Positions 9,053 to 17,989 of a stretch of 64,000 bases of DNA are shown one piece after another. Where the stretch lies: the NCBI RefSeq assembly GCF_010078385.1, contig NZ_SIJC01000001.1:806001-870000 (forward strand), given 5' to 3'. Source of the DNA: Chengkuizengella sediminis (lineage in GTDB: Bacteria; Bacillota; Bacilli; Paenibacillales; KCTC-33759). Under the pieces are notes generated by a model that had not been told where the DNA came from, searched no databases, and was given only the letters and a program-made list of their open reading frames with translations. The stretch's first letter is position 1. Each line of letters begins with the position of its first letter. The position numbers and the translations under genes are program-made.

Positions 9053-9139
9053 TATTTTACCATTTTCTATAACCTACTTCATCTTTTGATTTTCACAATC
9101 ATGAATATATTTTCATAACATAACCTTATATAAATTAAA

Positions 9140-9168
9140 TTGACATAATGTCATTGACATAATATCAT
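9140..9168 (+). promoter_or_regulatory. tnaA promoter with overlapping palindromic operator
   Basis: TTGACA (9140-9145), a 17-base spacer and TATCAT (9163-9168) form a near-consensus sigma-A promoter 48 bases upstream of the tryptophanase start. The inverted repeat TGACAT-A-ATGTCA (9141-9153) starts inside the -35 element, and an imperfect second copy TGACATAATATCA (9155-9167) covers the spacer and -10. A repressor bound there would block RNA polymerase. The TetR gene just downstream of tnaA is the obvious candidate regulator. Confidence 0.65.
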
Positions 9169-9215
9169 TTAATGGAAGTCATTAATTATCAGTTGTATTA
9201 GGAGGGATTTATACT

Positions 9216-10649
9216 ATGAGTACTTATCATCCTGAACCTTATAAAATAAAAATGGTGGAGCCGATTCACCTTATTCCTAAAGAGGAACGAAAAAGAAAAA
9301 TTGAACAAGCAGGTTATAATCCATTTTTACTAAAAGGTGAAGATGTATATATTGACCTTTTAACAGACAGTGGAACAGGAGCAATGAGTGATCGTCAATG
9401 GGCTGGTTTGATGATGGGGGATGAATCCTACGCAGGTAGCAGGAACTTTTACCATCTCGAACAAACTGTGCAAGAACTTACGGGTTATCAATATGTCATT
9501 CCTACTCATCAAGGACGGGGAGCAGAACAAGTCCTTTTTCCACAATTAATTCAAAATCAAGGTCAAGCGGTATTAGGCAATATGCACTTTGATACCACAA
9601 AAGCTCATATCGAATTAAACCAGGCAAAAGCAATTAATCTGGTAATTGATGAAGCATATGATACTTCCAATGATCATCCATTCAAAGGTAATTTTGATAT
9701 CAACAAATTAAATTCCTATATTAAAGCTCAAGGAAAAGAAAATATCGCCTTTATTTTAATTACCGTTACTTGTAACAGTGCAGGCGGGCAACCCGTTTCA
9801 ATGCAAAATATAAAAGAAGTATCCCAGATTGGTAAATCAAATCATATTCCTGTTTTTTTTGATGCAGCTCGCTTTGCAGAGAATGCCTACTTTATTAAAA
9901 AAAGAGAAGATGGATATGAAAATAAATCTATACGTAATATTATTCTTGAAATGTTCTCCTATGGAGATGGTTTAACCATGAGTGCGAAGAAGGATGGCCT
10001 AGTGAACATTGGCGGGATTCTTGCTATTCGTAACCATAAAGAATTATTTGAGCAGTGTCGTTCATATATTGTCCCTATGGAAGGATTCCCTACCTATGGA
10101 GGTTTAGCTGGAAGAGATATGGAAGCTTTGGCAATCGGATTACAGGAAGTAGTGGAGTTAGATTATTTGGAACACCGCATACGTCAAGTTCAATTATTAG
10201 GTGATTTATTAAAAAATGATGGAATCCCTGTTCAAGAACCGATAGGTGGTCATGCTGTATTTATTGATGCTCAAAAATTTTTGCCACACATTTCAAAAAC
10301 TCAATTCCCTGCTCACGCACTTGCTGTTGCATTATATCTAGAAAGTGGGATTCGAGGTGTTGAAATTGGGTCATTGTTATTTGGTAGAGATATTAAAACA
10401 GGAGAGGATGGTTTATCTCCATTAGAATTGTTAAGATTAACGATTCCAAGAAGAGTATACACAGATAATCACATTCGTTACATTGCAGATGGAATTAAAG
10501 CTTTGTATAAAAAAAGAACTGAAGTTCAGGGAGTTAGTTTTACTTTCGAGCCAAAAATCTTAAGACATTTCACATCACGATTTTCACTTGCAGACAATCC
10601 ATCTGTACTAAAGGATAAAGAAACCCCAGTTATACAGTCTGAAGTATAA
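9216..10649 (+). CDS. tnaA: Tryptophanase (tryptophan indole-lyase)
   Basis: 477 residues; PLP-dependent beta-eliminating lyase turning tryptophan into indole, pyruvate and ammonia in the cytoplasm. [16 protein letters not shown] (45-56), PTHQGRGAE (96-104), NSAGGQPVS and the PLP lysine in MSAKKD (Lys259) are present. The N-terminal half looks like tyrosine phenol-lyase ([23 protein letters not shown]), but specificity positions are tryptophanase-like: Asp126 in HFDTTKAH where phenol-lyase has Thr, and Ile384 in VEIGS where phenol-lyase has the phenol-binding Arg. I therefore favour tryptophanase. Ribosome binding site TAGGAGGG. No TnaC-type leader peptide is evident; control seems to be transcriptional through the palindrome on the promoter. 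A terminator follows. Confidence 0.88.
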   Translation: MSTYHPEPYKIKMVEPIHLIPKEERKRKIEQAGYNPFLLKGEDVYIDLLTDSGTGAMSDRQWAGLMMGDESYAGSRNFYHLEQTVQELTGYQYVIPTHQGRGAEQVLFPQLIQNQGQAVLGNMHFDTTKAHIELNQAKAINLVIDEAYDTSNDHPFKGNFDINKLNSYIKAQGKENIAFILITVTCNSAGGQPVSMQNIKEVSQIGKSNHIPVFFDAARFAENAYFIKKREDGYENKSIRNIILEMFSYGDGLTMSAKKDGLVNIGGILAIRNHKELFEQCRSYIVPMEGFPTYGGLAGRDMEALAIGLQEVVELDYLEHRIRQVQLLGDLLKNDGIPVQEPIGGHAVFIDAQKFLPHISKTQFPAHALAVALYLESGIRGVEIGSLLFGRDIKTGEDGLSPLELLRLTIPRRVYTDNHIRYIADGIKALYKKRTEVQGVSFTFEPKILRHFTSRFSLADNPSVLKDKETPVIQSEV

Positions 10650-10676
10650 AAAAAATAGAAAGTTTATAAAAATATT

Positions 10677-10710
10677 AGAGTAGAGTTTCATTTGGAATTC
10701 TGCTCTTTTT
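10677..10710 (+). terminator. Terminator after tnaA
   Basis: AGAGTAGA (10677-10684) pairs with TCTGCTCT (10699-10706), one G-U pair, and is followed by TTTTT. It separates tryptophanase from the TetR gene, which then needs its own promoter. Confidence 0.75.
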
Positions 10711-10819
10711 AATGCATCTAAAAGTATAAATATCTCACTTCATAGTTCAATAAATATATAAACTGTGTTATCCTTTTCATTAATATGTCTTATATATCAC
10801 TTTAAAGGATTGAAACGAA

Positions 10820-11431
10820 ATGGAAACTAAAAAAATATCCAAAAGAAAAATGCAATCTGTTCAAACTAGAGAAAAATTATTACATGCAGGACAGGACATA
10901 TTTATTGAATTTGGCTTTCAAAAAACGACCATATCGCAAATCATTAAGAAAGCTGAAACAGGATATGGAACAGCTTATGTATATTTTAAAAATAAGGATG
11001 ATATTTTAATAGAACTAATGGAAGATGTAATGGAAAGATTTTATGAAATTGCCAATCGAACTTATGAGCCAATATCAAAAGAAGAAGCCTTTGCATTAAT
11101 TGAATCACAAAGTATATTATTTTTAGATATGGCTAACAAGGAAAAACTGATGATGCAGGTCATTGAAGAAGCAATTCGCTTTTCAGATAACGTAAGATCG
11201 AAATGGACGGATATTCGTGAACAGTTTATAAACCGTATTGGAGAGGACATCGCCTACGCTCAAAAAAACCAACTTGCTAGAAGTGATGTCGATTGTACAA
11301 TCGTTGCCCGTGCTTGGTTTCACGCTAATGAAATGTATTTATGGGAAATTGTAACTGACCATAAAACCCCACCAATTAAAGAAATCGTGCATAACATTGC
11401 TTCCATTTATACTGAAGGACTGTACAAGTGA
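10820..11431 (+). CDS. TetR/AcrR family transcriptional regulator
   Basis: 203 residues. The N-terminal DNA-binding domain (about 14-60) has the TetR signature: TREKLLHAGQDIFIEFGFQ, then KTTISQIIKKAETGYGTAYVYFKNKDDILIEL. The C-terminal helical part (about 70-203) would bind a small ligand and dimerise. The start follows AAAGGATTGAAACGAA. It sits 170 bases after tnaA, same strand, separated by a terminator. The palindrome overlapping the tnaA promoter makes it the likely repressor of tryptophanase (inference); the ligand could be an indole or aromatic compound but nothing in the sequence shows it. Confidence 0.88.
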   Translation: METKKISKRKMQSVQTREKLLHAGQDIFIEFGFQKTTISQIIKKAETGYGTAYVYFKNKDDILIELMEDVMERFYEIANRTYEPISKEEAFALIESQSILFLDMANKEKLMMQVIEEAIRFSDNVRSKWTDIREQFINRIGEDIAYAQKNQLARSDVDCTIVARAWFHANEMYLWEIVTDHKTPPIKEIVHNIASIYTEGLYK

Positions 11432-11463
11432 TAATACTCAAATTTATTGAAAATGTAAAAGAA

Positions 11464-11502
11464 AGGGATCGAAAAGTTTATGTACCTCTTTTTGATTCCC
11501 CT
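11464..11502. terminator. Bidirectional terminator between convergent genes
   Basis: AGGGATCGAAAAG pairs with CTTTTTGATTCCCCT around an 11-base loop, between the converging TetR gene and the P-loop kinase gene. A- and T-rich flanks allow use in both directions, although a long U-tract is lacking. Confidence 0.6.
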
Positions 11503-11514
11503 ATATATTTAAGT

Positions 11515-12075
11515 TTACAAATCATACTTTTCTTTAATGATTTGACTTACCTCTTCAGCACTTAAATCCGTATTGTTAATTCGAATATAATTTTTTCTTG
11601 TAATTTCACCTTCGATAGAATTTAATCTGTGCTTCTCCAGCGTAACTCTTAAATTATGCTCAGACTGTTCAATATTTCTTTTAGTTGGTTTTTGTTCTAA
11701 TCTATGTGGTGTCGTATTTCGAACAAGTCGTTCTTCAATTTCTGCTTCTAACTCAACAAAATAGATCTCTCCTCCGTTTGATTCGAAGATAGAACAAACA
11801 TAGTTGACAAAATCCCAGTCTGATTGTGAATCAAACGCCCAAACATACGTAAATATCATTCCATAGTGATCACTTTTTGTAAATTCTATAAACATTTCAT
11901 TTCTGAACAGGTTTACTAATTTTCGAAAGGATTCCGTCCCAAAGTCAAAAAACGGTTGAACAAGATCAATCGTCATATGGTTATGAAACAACTTAAGATC
12001 TGTTATTTTTTCTAATTCATGTCCTATGGTCATTTTCCCCACAGCTTGAGGACCAAATAGCAATACTAGTTTCAT
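11515..12075 (-). CDS. P-loop NTPase, shikimate-kinase-like AAA ATPase
   Basis: 186 residues from ATG at 12075, preceded by AAGAGGTGG; a GTG nine bases further upstream lies inside that site and is less likely. The Walker A motif GPQAVGKMT is at the N-terminus right after strand MKLVLLF, followed by LKLFHNHMTIDLVQPFF, the pattern of small nucleotide or antibiotic kinases. A LID-like basic stretch (RLVRNTTPHRLEQKPTKR) lies in the second half. It probably phosphorylates a small molecule in the cytoplasm; the substrate is unknown. Convergent with the TetR gene. Confidence 0.75.
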   Translation of the reverse strand: MKLVLLFGPQAVGKMTIGHELEKITDLKLFHNHMTIDLVQPFFDFGTESFRKLVNLFRNEMFIEFTKSDHYGMIFTYVWAFDSQSDWDFVNYVCSIFESNGGEIYFVELEAEIEERLVRNTTPHRLEQKPTKRNIEQSEHNLRVTLEKHRLNSIEGEITRKNYIRINNTDLSAEEVSQIIKEKYDL

Positions 12076-12184
12076 GTATTCCACCTCTTGAGTATATTCG
12101 TTTCTCTAGTTTCTGTCCCTTAAATAGTTAATTTACAAATATGAATTCACGTTTTAATCTTCAAATGATATTTATTGGTAGGTT

Positions 12185-12874
12185 TCACCTTCCATCATAC
12201 ATCTCATCCTTTATAATCACTATTAGTTCGTTTAATTTCTTTACTGTTTTTACAGGTATCACATTCAATGATTCATCCCATTTTTGATTTTTATCAACCC
12301 AGATCGTTTTCATACCAACCTGAGAAGCACCTAATATATCATTTTTAGGATGATCTCCAACAAAGATTGCTTCATGTGGTTTTAATTCTAATCGTGCCAA
12401 CGCCAATTGGAAAATTTGCTGACTTGGTTTTTTAACTCCTGCCTCCTCAGACACGACAATGGCATCAAAATAATCTCTAATTTTCAAAAGATCAATCTTT
12501 CCATATTGAATTTGATTTCTTCCATTTGTCACTAAACCTAGTTTATAGTTATTTTGTTTACAAAACTCTAACAATTCAATGGTATGCTCCATTAATATTG
12601 CACATTGAACATAGTTAATAAAATAAAATTCCATCAATTCATCAAGCTCTGGTTTAACTTCCCAAGTAAATGTTTCACGTAATTGGTTAAAAGTTTCTTC
12701 TTTTTTTGTGTATCCATAATTATCGATCTTTTTTATAATTTCAATATATTGATTCTTTTTTGAAGGAGGCAATGAATTAAAATATTGCTCCATAAATAAT
12801 TCTAAAAATTTACCGAATGATTCACTTCTATCTAGCAACGTATCATCAAGATCAAAAATAATCCCCTTATGCAA
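12185..12874 (-). CDS. HAD family hydrolase
   Basis: 229 residues from a TTG start at 12874 with GGGGGAGAATGAAGT upstream. Motif I is FDLDDTLLD (Asp8, Asp10), motif II LVTNG, motif III lysine in EEAGVKKPSQQIF, and motif IV FVGDHPKNDILGA. The cap is a helical C1 insertion between motifs I and II. This is the YjjG/phosphatase-like subgroup acting on nucleotide or sugar monophosphates. Cytoplasmic; substrate not determined. The ZIP transporter gene lies 35 bases upstream on the same strand, so an operon is possible. Confidence 0.87.
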   Translation of the reverse strand: MHKGIIFDLDDTLLDRSESFGKFLELFMEQYFNSLPPSKKNQYIEIIKKIDNYGYTKKEETFNQLRETFTWEVKPELDELMEFYFINYVQCAILMEHTIELLEFCKQNNYKLGLVTNGRNQIQYGKIDLLKIRDYFDAIVVSEEAGVKKPSQQIFQLALARLELKPHEAIFVGDHPKNDILGASQVGMKTIWVDKNQKWDESLNVIPVKTVKKLNELIVIIKDEMYDGR

Positions 12875-12909
12875 ACTTCATTCTCCCCCTCATATGTTAT
12901 GTAGTTTCA

Positions 12910-13722
12910 TTAACCTAAAGCTACGTCTAAAATCATCATTACAACAAAACCAACCATAAGTCCTAGTGTTGCAAGATCAGTACTTCCAGAGGATTGAGAT
13001 TCAGGTATAAGCTCTTCAACCACTACAAAAATCATTGCGCCAGCCGCAAATGCAAGTGCATATGGAAGAATAGGTTGGATAAGTAAAACAGCTCCTGCTC
13101 CAATCACTGCAGCCAATGGTTCTACAATCGCAGATAGTTGTCCATAATGGAAAGCTCTCGTTCTAGACATCCCTTCTCCACGTAAAGGAACAGATAATGC
13201 TGCACCTTCTGGCATGTTTTGAATACCAATACCAATGGCAAGACCTACGGCACCTATTAATGATGCTTCTCCTAACCCTAGAGAAGCTGCTCCAAACGCA
13301 ACTCCAATGGCTAATCCTTCAGGAATGTTATGTAAAGTAATCGCTAAAAACAACAGTGTTGATTTTTGGAACTGCGTTTCAGGTCCCTCAGCTTTTTCAT
13401 GTTTTTCATTTAAATGAAGATGTGGTACTACAAAGTCTAACAACCGAATAAATAAACCGCCAAGTAAAAAACCTATTGCTGGAGCTAACCAAGGAATCTG
13501 TCCATTCTGTTCACTAAACTCAATTGAAGGCGCTAATAATGACCAAAACGAAGCAGCAATCATCACGCCAGCCGCAAATCCTAACATCATATTTAATACA
13601 TGTTTATCTATTCTTTTAAAGAAAAATACAGTTGCAGCACCTAATGCGGTTAGCCCCCATGTAAAAAGCCCACCTATTAGTGCCTGCACTGTAGGATTTA
13701 ATTCACTGAACCATACAAACAT
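12910..13722 (-). CDS. ZIP family divalent metal transporter
   Basis: 270 residues with eight predicted membrane helices. The metal path is marked by HNIPEGLAIG in the fourth helix and NMPEGAALSVPL in the fifth, both ZIP signatures, and EELIPES further on. A His-rich loop (VPHLHLNEKHEK) between helices three and four is the usual variable cytoplasmic metal-sensing loop. It imports Zn, Fe or Mn (ZupT/GufA group). The start follows AAAGGATGTTCATTTC. About 260 bases of featureless AT-rich DNA precede it. Confidence 0.92.
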   Translation of the reverse strand: MFVWFSELNPTVQALIGGLFTWGLTALGAATVFFFKRIDKHVLNMMLGFAAGVMIAASFWSLLAPSIEFSEQNGQIPWLAPAIGFLLGGLFIRLLDFVVPHLHLNEKHEKAEGPETQFQKSTLLFLAITLHNIPEGLAIGVAFGAASLGLGEASLIGAVGLAIGIGIQNMPEGAALSVPLRGEGMSRTRAFHYGQLSAIVEPLAAVIGAGAVLLIQPILPYALAFAAGAMIFVVVEELIPESQSSGSTDLATLGLMVGFVVMMILDVALG

Positions 13723-13981
13723 GAAATGAACATCCTTTCACCCTGCATTTTAATGATTAATATACTATTGTTAACTAATTAGATGGATTATAACAGATTC
13801 AACTTGTATTGGACAGTAAAAAGTATCACAGAGGTTCGCTTTTATATTTCATGTTGTGCTTTAATGTTTTGTTTAAAAATAAAGGTAAGAGTGATATAGA
13901 GGAATGTATATGAAACACGTAGTTTAGTAAGTAAGACTACAATTTGATCTTAAAATAAAGTAAAAAACTAATCTAAAAAGT

Positions 13982-14797
13982 CTAGTTTCCTTGTTCAAAG
14001 TATTTACTATATATCTCTAAATTCCGTTTCTTTAACCCATTGATTGTGCTCTTCACTGCTCTTTTTACTGTCGGTCTTGAATCACTTGTTAGTACTTTAA
14101 ATAATTCAATCGAATCTTCAATATATTTCATTCCTTCTGCGGAAGAAAATATTTTAGCTATATTCCACCTTACAATTTCATCGTCTATTTTTATCCAATC
14201 GTTCATTCTCTCCATTACTTGATTCGGATAGTATTTTAACAAACCGTCACCAATGGCAAATGCACCTAGGTTCTTTTTCACATAAGGATTTTGATCGCTT
14301 AGAAGTGGTTCTATCAAATCAATAAGTTGATTAGCCATCTCCTGATTCTTTAATTTACTTACATATTTAACTGCAACAGTGACAGCTCTTCTAACATTAG
14401 GTGATTCATTATTTGTCCACTCATAGAAGATTTGATAATATTCATGAAAGTGATTGACTAAGATAATGGAACAAGCACTAGCCACCCATTCTCTAACTTC
14501 CCAATGATCACTCTCAGCTAATCTGAGTAGTGTATTATTTACTTCTTTTGGATTTATTTCAAATTGCTCCGCTATTAATATTGAACCCAATTCTTCACCT
14601 GTAATATCATTTGAGTTTGCTAATAACATACCAAAGTCATATATGGACTCTTTAGTTACTAATAATTTTTTAATCATTTTTAAAGTCTTGTTTTTCACAA
14701 CTTGTTTAGGTGTCTCAGCATGATTAGTAGCTTGTGATTTGAGATTGTTTAGCATGCACTGTACATCTTTACTAAGAATGGATTGTTCAAGCTCCAC
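13982..14797 (-). CDS. HEAT-repeat protein, DNA alkylation repair-like
   Basis: 271 residues, all helical, from a GTG start at 14797 with GGAAGTGATTATA upstream. Tandem HEAT-like repeats are visible, each with a VRxAV/VKxxxG-type core: WEVREWVASACS, PNVRRAVTVAVKYVSK, PYVKKNLGAFAIGDG, EIVRWNIAKIFSSA, PTVKRAVKSTINGLKK. The layout matches AlkC/AlkD-like DNA alkylation repair glycosylase relatives, which recognise alkylated DNA with a concave HEAT surface. Without structural comparison a catalytic role cannot be claimed; it may be only a scaffold. Confidence 0.6.
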   Translation of the reverse strand: MELEQSILSKDVQCMLNNLKSQATNHAETPKQVVKNKTLKMIKKLLVTKESIYDFGMLLANSNDITGEELGSILIAEQFEINPKEVNNTLLRLAESDHWEVREWVASACSIILVNHFHEYYQIFYEWTNNESPNVRRAVTVAVKYVSKLKNQEMANQLIDLIEPLLSDQNPYVKKNLGAFAIGDGLLKYYPNQVMERMNDWIKIDDEIVRWNIAKIFSSAEGMKYIEDSIELFKVLTSDSRPTVKRAVKSTINGLKKRNLEIYSKYFEQGN

Positions 14798-14886
14798 CTA
14801 TAATCACTTCCTCAACTTCATTCTCTATTTTCTTTCAAATTTAATATATAATACCATTCAAAAATTTATTTCTTCTGGATTTAAAT

Positions 14887-15333
14887 CTACTTGCTATTTT
14901 CCCATCCAAAACTATCAAACCACATTTGTTTATGATTTTTTTCAATGGCTTTTCTAATACAAGGAATCATGTTATCAGGCAACTTGTCCAATTTAAACCA
15001 CTTAAGTTCTTCACATTTATCTGGTTCTGCATTCACTATCTCACCCTGCCATAAGTCAACTTTAACGTAAAAATCTATCCATTCATTTTTTATATTATTC
15101 CGATGCATCACTCCGACTACATGAACCTCAGTTGAATCAATAATAACCCCTGCTTCTTCATTGGCTTCTCTAATTGCAGCTGAAACAACTTCCTCTTTAC
15201 CATCTATTTTCCCTGCAACTGTACCCCACTTACCATCTTCAAAACCTGTATTCTGCCTTTTTAAAAGTAAGACTTCATTTTCATTTTGATAAAACAATAC
15301 ATGTACAGAACCGTAAAATATTGGCTGGTTCAT
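14887..15333 (-). CDS. Nudix hydrolase
   Basis: 148 residues. The Nudix box reads GKIDGKEEVVSAAIREANEEAGV with catalytic Glu residues in REANEEAG; it sits at about 41-63 after strand VHVLFYQNENEVLLLKR. It hydrolyses a nucleoside diphosphate linked to some moiety, as in MutT-like house-cleaning enzymes. The start follows GAAGGTGACAAC. It is 18 bases downstream of the VanZ gene on the same strand, so probably cotranscribed. Substrate unknown. Confidence 0.87.
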   Translation of the reverse strand: MNQPIFYGSVHVLFYQNENEVLLLKRQNTGFEDGKWGTVAGKIDGKEEVVSAAIREANEEAGVIIDSTEVHVVGVMHRNNIKNEWIDFYVKVDLWQGEIVNAEPDKCEELKWFKLDKLPDNMIPCIRKAIEKNHKQMWFDSFGWENSK

Positions 15334-15351
15334 GTTGTCACCTTCATCCTA

Positions 15352-15783
15352 TCATTTTTTTGCCAATGATCTTTGCACACTTTTATATATAATAAAACCT
15401 ATCAATGCTCCAATTGTGTTTAATATAATATCATCAACGTCAAAACTACCTCTTTTCAACACTAACTGTAAAAATTCCAAACATGTAATACCTAAGATAA
15501 AAGTAAAAATAAATTTAATAACATTAAGTCTAAGTACATAAGGTCCAAATATTCCAAAAGGAATAAATACTCCTATATTACCTACTATATTAATAATCCA
15601 GATTTTAGGATCGAAATGATCATAATAATAAAAATATTGCTTTATCGTACTGAAAGGCGTTAAGTTGTAGCTAAAACCATTATTAATTTGAGTTCTTCCA
15701 AACCCTACAAACATCCAGTAAATTAAAATGAACAAATAATATATCATTAATATAGCTATGATTCCTCGTAGTAAAGTTTTCAC
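15352..15783 (-). CDS. VanZ-like family membrane protein
   Basis: 143 residues from GTG at 15783, preceded by ATAGGAGATGCACAG; a TTG 23 codons upstream has a poorer site. Four membrane helices are predicted, with the VanZ landmarks NLTPFSTIKQY, NIVGNIGVFIPFGIFGPYVL, CLEFLQLVLKRGSFDVDDIILNTIG. VanZ family members modulate envelope properties, including low-level glycopeptide tolerance in the original VanZ, but most chromosomal homologues have no known role. Genes upstream encode two further small membrane proteins. Confidence 0.85.
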   Translation of the reverse strand: MKTLLRGIIAILMIYYLFILIYWMFVGFGRTQINNGFSYNLTPFSTIKQYFYYYDHFDPKIWIINIVGNIGVFIPFGIFGPYVLRLNVIKFIFTFILGITCLEFLQLVLKRGSFDVDDIILNTIGALIGFIIYKSVQRSLAKK

Positions 15784-15873
15784 CTGTGCATCTCCTATAT
15801 GAAAGTAGAATTTTTTGTGATCATTCCAGACCTTATAATCATAACATTTCAAAACCTAATAAAGAGTGATTCC

Positions 15874-16449
15874 TTACTTACTAATTTGTCCTTTTTTTGA
15901 TCTCAATCTTATAAAAATAGATATTGCTACCAATATTGTTGTAACCAAAAACGTTATTCCTATGGAAACAAAAACACTTAAAATGCTACCTAAGAAATTA
16001 TGAACAACTGTCAATTTAATCACATTATGCGGTAAATTTTCTGTGCTGGTAATAATTCTAAAACTGCCACTACTCTCTATTGTAAAATCATACAATGAAC
16101 TGGCTTCAACATCATTTAAACTGTATGTTGAATTTTGCTGAGGTCTTAACTTCACTTCATTCCGTGTTTCCAAATCTATTACGGATACTTTAATCTTATC
16201 TATAACATAATTGTATTTATGTGTACTTTTCATCTCAAAAAAACCAATATCTATTTGATTAATTTCATATTCATAAAAAATAGTATAATCACCGGGTTGT
16301 TCTAGCTCCACTTCATTTTCGCCCGGAACGATTACAGTGGGAAAACTGTCTATTTTAAACAAATAACTAACGTTCAAAACAGTGATTACAATGCCCAAGA
16401 TAAGTACAATGATAGCAGCAATAATTCCAATGTACCATGGTATTTTCAT
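15874..16449 (-). CDS. Two-helix membrane protein of unknown function
   Basis: 191 residues. One membrane helix at about 5-30 (IGIIAAIIVLILGIVITVLNVSYLF), a beta-rich extracytoplasmic domain of about 120 residues (PGENEVELEQPGDYTIFYEYE resembles a small beta-sandwich edge), and a second helix at about 155-180 (FVSIGITFLVTTILVAISIFI). The start follows AAAAAGGAGACATCT. No family recognised. It lies between the VanZ gene and another unknown membrane protein on the same strand, so the three may form an envelope operon. Confidence 0.7.
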   Translation of the reverse strand: MKIPWYIGIIAAIIVLILGIVITVLNVSYLFKIDSFPTVIVPGENEVELEQPGDYTIFYEYEINQIDIGFFEMKSTHKYNYVIDKIKVSVIDLETRNEVKLRPQQNSTYSLNDVEASSLYDFTIESSGSFRIITSTENLPHNVIKLTVVHNFLGSILSVFVSIGITFLVTTILVAISIFIRLRSKKGQISK

Positions 16450-16523
16450 AGATGTCTCCTTTTTATAAATCCAATAATATTAATTTGTTGTTTCTTCTCG
16501 ATCACTTAATTTTTTCTTAAAGA

Positions 16524-17210
16524 TTAGAATGATCGATCACCTACAAAATTAACTTCTTCTTTTCCGTGAATTAGTGTGTATTCAAATAGATGTGTAGAGC
16601 CACTAACACTGGTATTTTCAATTAATAAACTTCCATTTAATACGAATTCTATCACCTTTTCTTGCTTAGGATATAGAGTAAAAGATTTTTTGCTCTCTAA
16701 ATCCTCCTCTAAAGCAAAAAGTTCCTTATCAACTATACTATCATCCCAATATGAAGGCAAAGTTATTTTTATAAAAAAATCTTGCTTCTCGTCACTAAGG
16801 TTTTCTAAATGAATTGTACCTGTAATATAAGCTCCATTATCTTCAGATCTATACGAAATACTATTCTCCTCATAATAACTGTAAATTGCGTTTAAATTAT
16901 GATAGCTACTTTTATAAATTTTTATCCCATCTTCCCATAATTGAGTCATTAAAAGAGGGATTAAAACTGCTAAAATAATTGCCTTTATTCTAATATTTGT
17001 TATATGTTTTTTTAATGATAAAAGTCCTTTAAAACCATAATACATCAGGAATAAGATGATGAAACCTGAATAATGAAAAGTAGTAAATTCTGTATGTATG
17101 GGTGGAAACATTCTCTCACTGAAAGGAGTCGAATTATTATTCGTATTTCCCATTAATACAATGCTTAATAGAACTAGAAATATATAATAAACAATTTTGT
17201 ATCTCTTCAT
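16524..17210 (-). CDS. Membrane protein of unknown function
   Basis: 228 residues. Three membrane segments are visible in the first half (about 5-22, 45-62, 75-95), followed by a polar, probably extracytoplasmic domain of about 125 residues with beta character (GAYITGTIHLENLSDEKQDFFIKITLP). The start has GGGGATAAATAA upstream. No conserved motif or family is recognised. It shares strand and spacing with the two-helix protein downstream. Confidence 0.65.
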   Translation of the reverse strand: MKRYKIVYYIFLVLLSIVLMGNTNNNSTPFSERMFPPIHTEFTTFHYSGFIILFLMYYGFKGLLSLKKHITNIRIKAIILAVLIPLLMTQLWEDGIKIYKSSYHNLNAIYSYYEENSISYRSEDNGAYITGTIHLENLSDEKQDFFIKITLPSYWDDSIVDKELFALEEDLESKKSFTLYPKQEKVIEFVLNGSLLIENTSVSGSTHLFEYTLIHGKEEVNFVGDRSF

Positions 17211-17456
17211 ATTTATTTATCCCCTTAGCATCATTTGATCTAAACTAATCCTTCTGTATCTTTTGTGAAAACTTGAAATAAGTTGGAAATTTTATATATA
17301 TGTATATACTGCTGTTCATTTAAAAAGTTTTATTTCCTTTTAAAATGAATTGTCAATGTAAAGTATCTAACACACAATTCCACAAATAGAAATAAAGCTA
17401 TACTTTTTCACAAAGAGAACTTGCCGATTAACGAGAGTATAATATGCAAACACAAA

Positions 17457-17530
17457 CAAAAAGAATCCACTTTGGAAAAAATTAATCAAAATGGATTCTA
17501 CTTTTTTAAGATTAACTATTTAGTTTTTAT
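17457..17530. repeat. Dispersed repeat copy 1 (hairpin plus tail), pair of 52531-52602
   Basis: AGAATCCA (17462-17469) pairs with TGGATTCT (17492-17499) around a loop containing TTAATCAAAA, followed by TTTTTTAAG and a tail ACTATTTAGTTTTTAT. The same arrangement with a few substitutions is at 52531-52602 (ATTGATCAAAATGGATTCT, then ACTATTTAATTTTTAT). It could act as a terminator on the plus strand, but conservation beyond the stem suggests a short repeated element. Copy 1 abuts the broken 3' end of the kinase fragment. The rest of 17211-17456 shows no gene. Confidence 0.55.
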
Positions 17531-17757
17531 CTATTCCTGGCAGAAGACCCCTTAATTTCTGCTTCAATAAATAATCGTTGATTTTCAATAAATCCTACCT
17601 TAGTGCTTATATCTAAATGCTTTAACTCCCTTAATTTAATAATGGGATATGGATTTTCATATGTAACATAAACATCGCTAAGTTGATTTTCTAACTTTTT
17701 AGCTAAAGTGGTTTTTCCTCCAGCCATACCACCTTGAATCGACAATATACTGTTCAA
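17527..17757 (-). pseudogene. Truncated P-loop kinase (N-terminal third only)
   Basis: From a TTG at 17757 (AAAGGGTGA upstream) the product begins NSILSIQGGMAGGKTTLAKKLE, a clear Walker A (GGMAGGKTT), continues through VYVTYENPYPIIKL and FIENQRLFIEAEIKG, then changes character and stops at 17527. Intact relatives of this nucleoside/AAA-type kinase family run to about 180-200 residues; only about 76 remain, without Walker B or LID. The break coincides with the dispersed repeat at 17457-17530, suggesting that element insertion or recombination removed the 3' part. Not expected to be active. Confidence 0.7.
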
Positions 17758-17921
17758 ATGATCACCCTTTCTCCCTACATACAAATATTGTTACCTAACA
17801 ATTGATTTAAATAATAATGGTTCCAAATATTAATTAAGTGGTTTGTTGGGAACCTTCAATGACTTTTTCTATTTAATCATAATTTTGATAAAGATAGTAG
17901 ACTTTTAGACCATAATAATAA

Positions 17922-17957
17922 AGAAATCCCGCAAGTGTCTCCTTCGGGATTTCCAAA
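17922..17957 (-). terminator. Terminator after the LysM gene
   Basis: GAAATCCCG pairs with CGGGATTTC around a 13-base loop; on the minus strand it is followed by TTTATTATT. It lies about 35 bases beyond the stop of the LysM gene. Confidence 0.75.
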
Positions 17958-17989
17958 ACAAGTGTATAGCGGGTACATGACAGGGTTAA

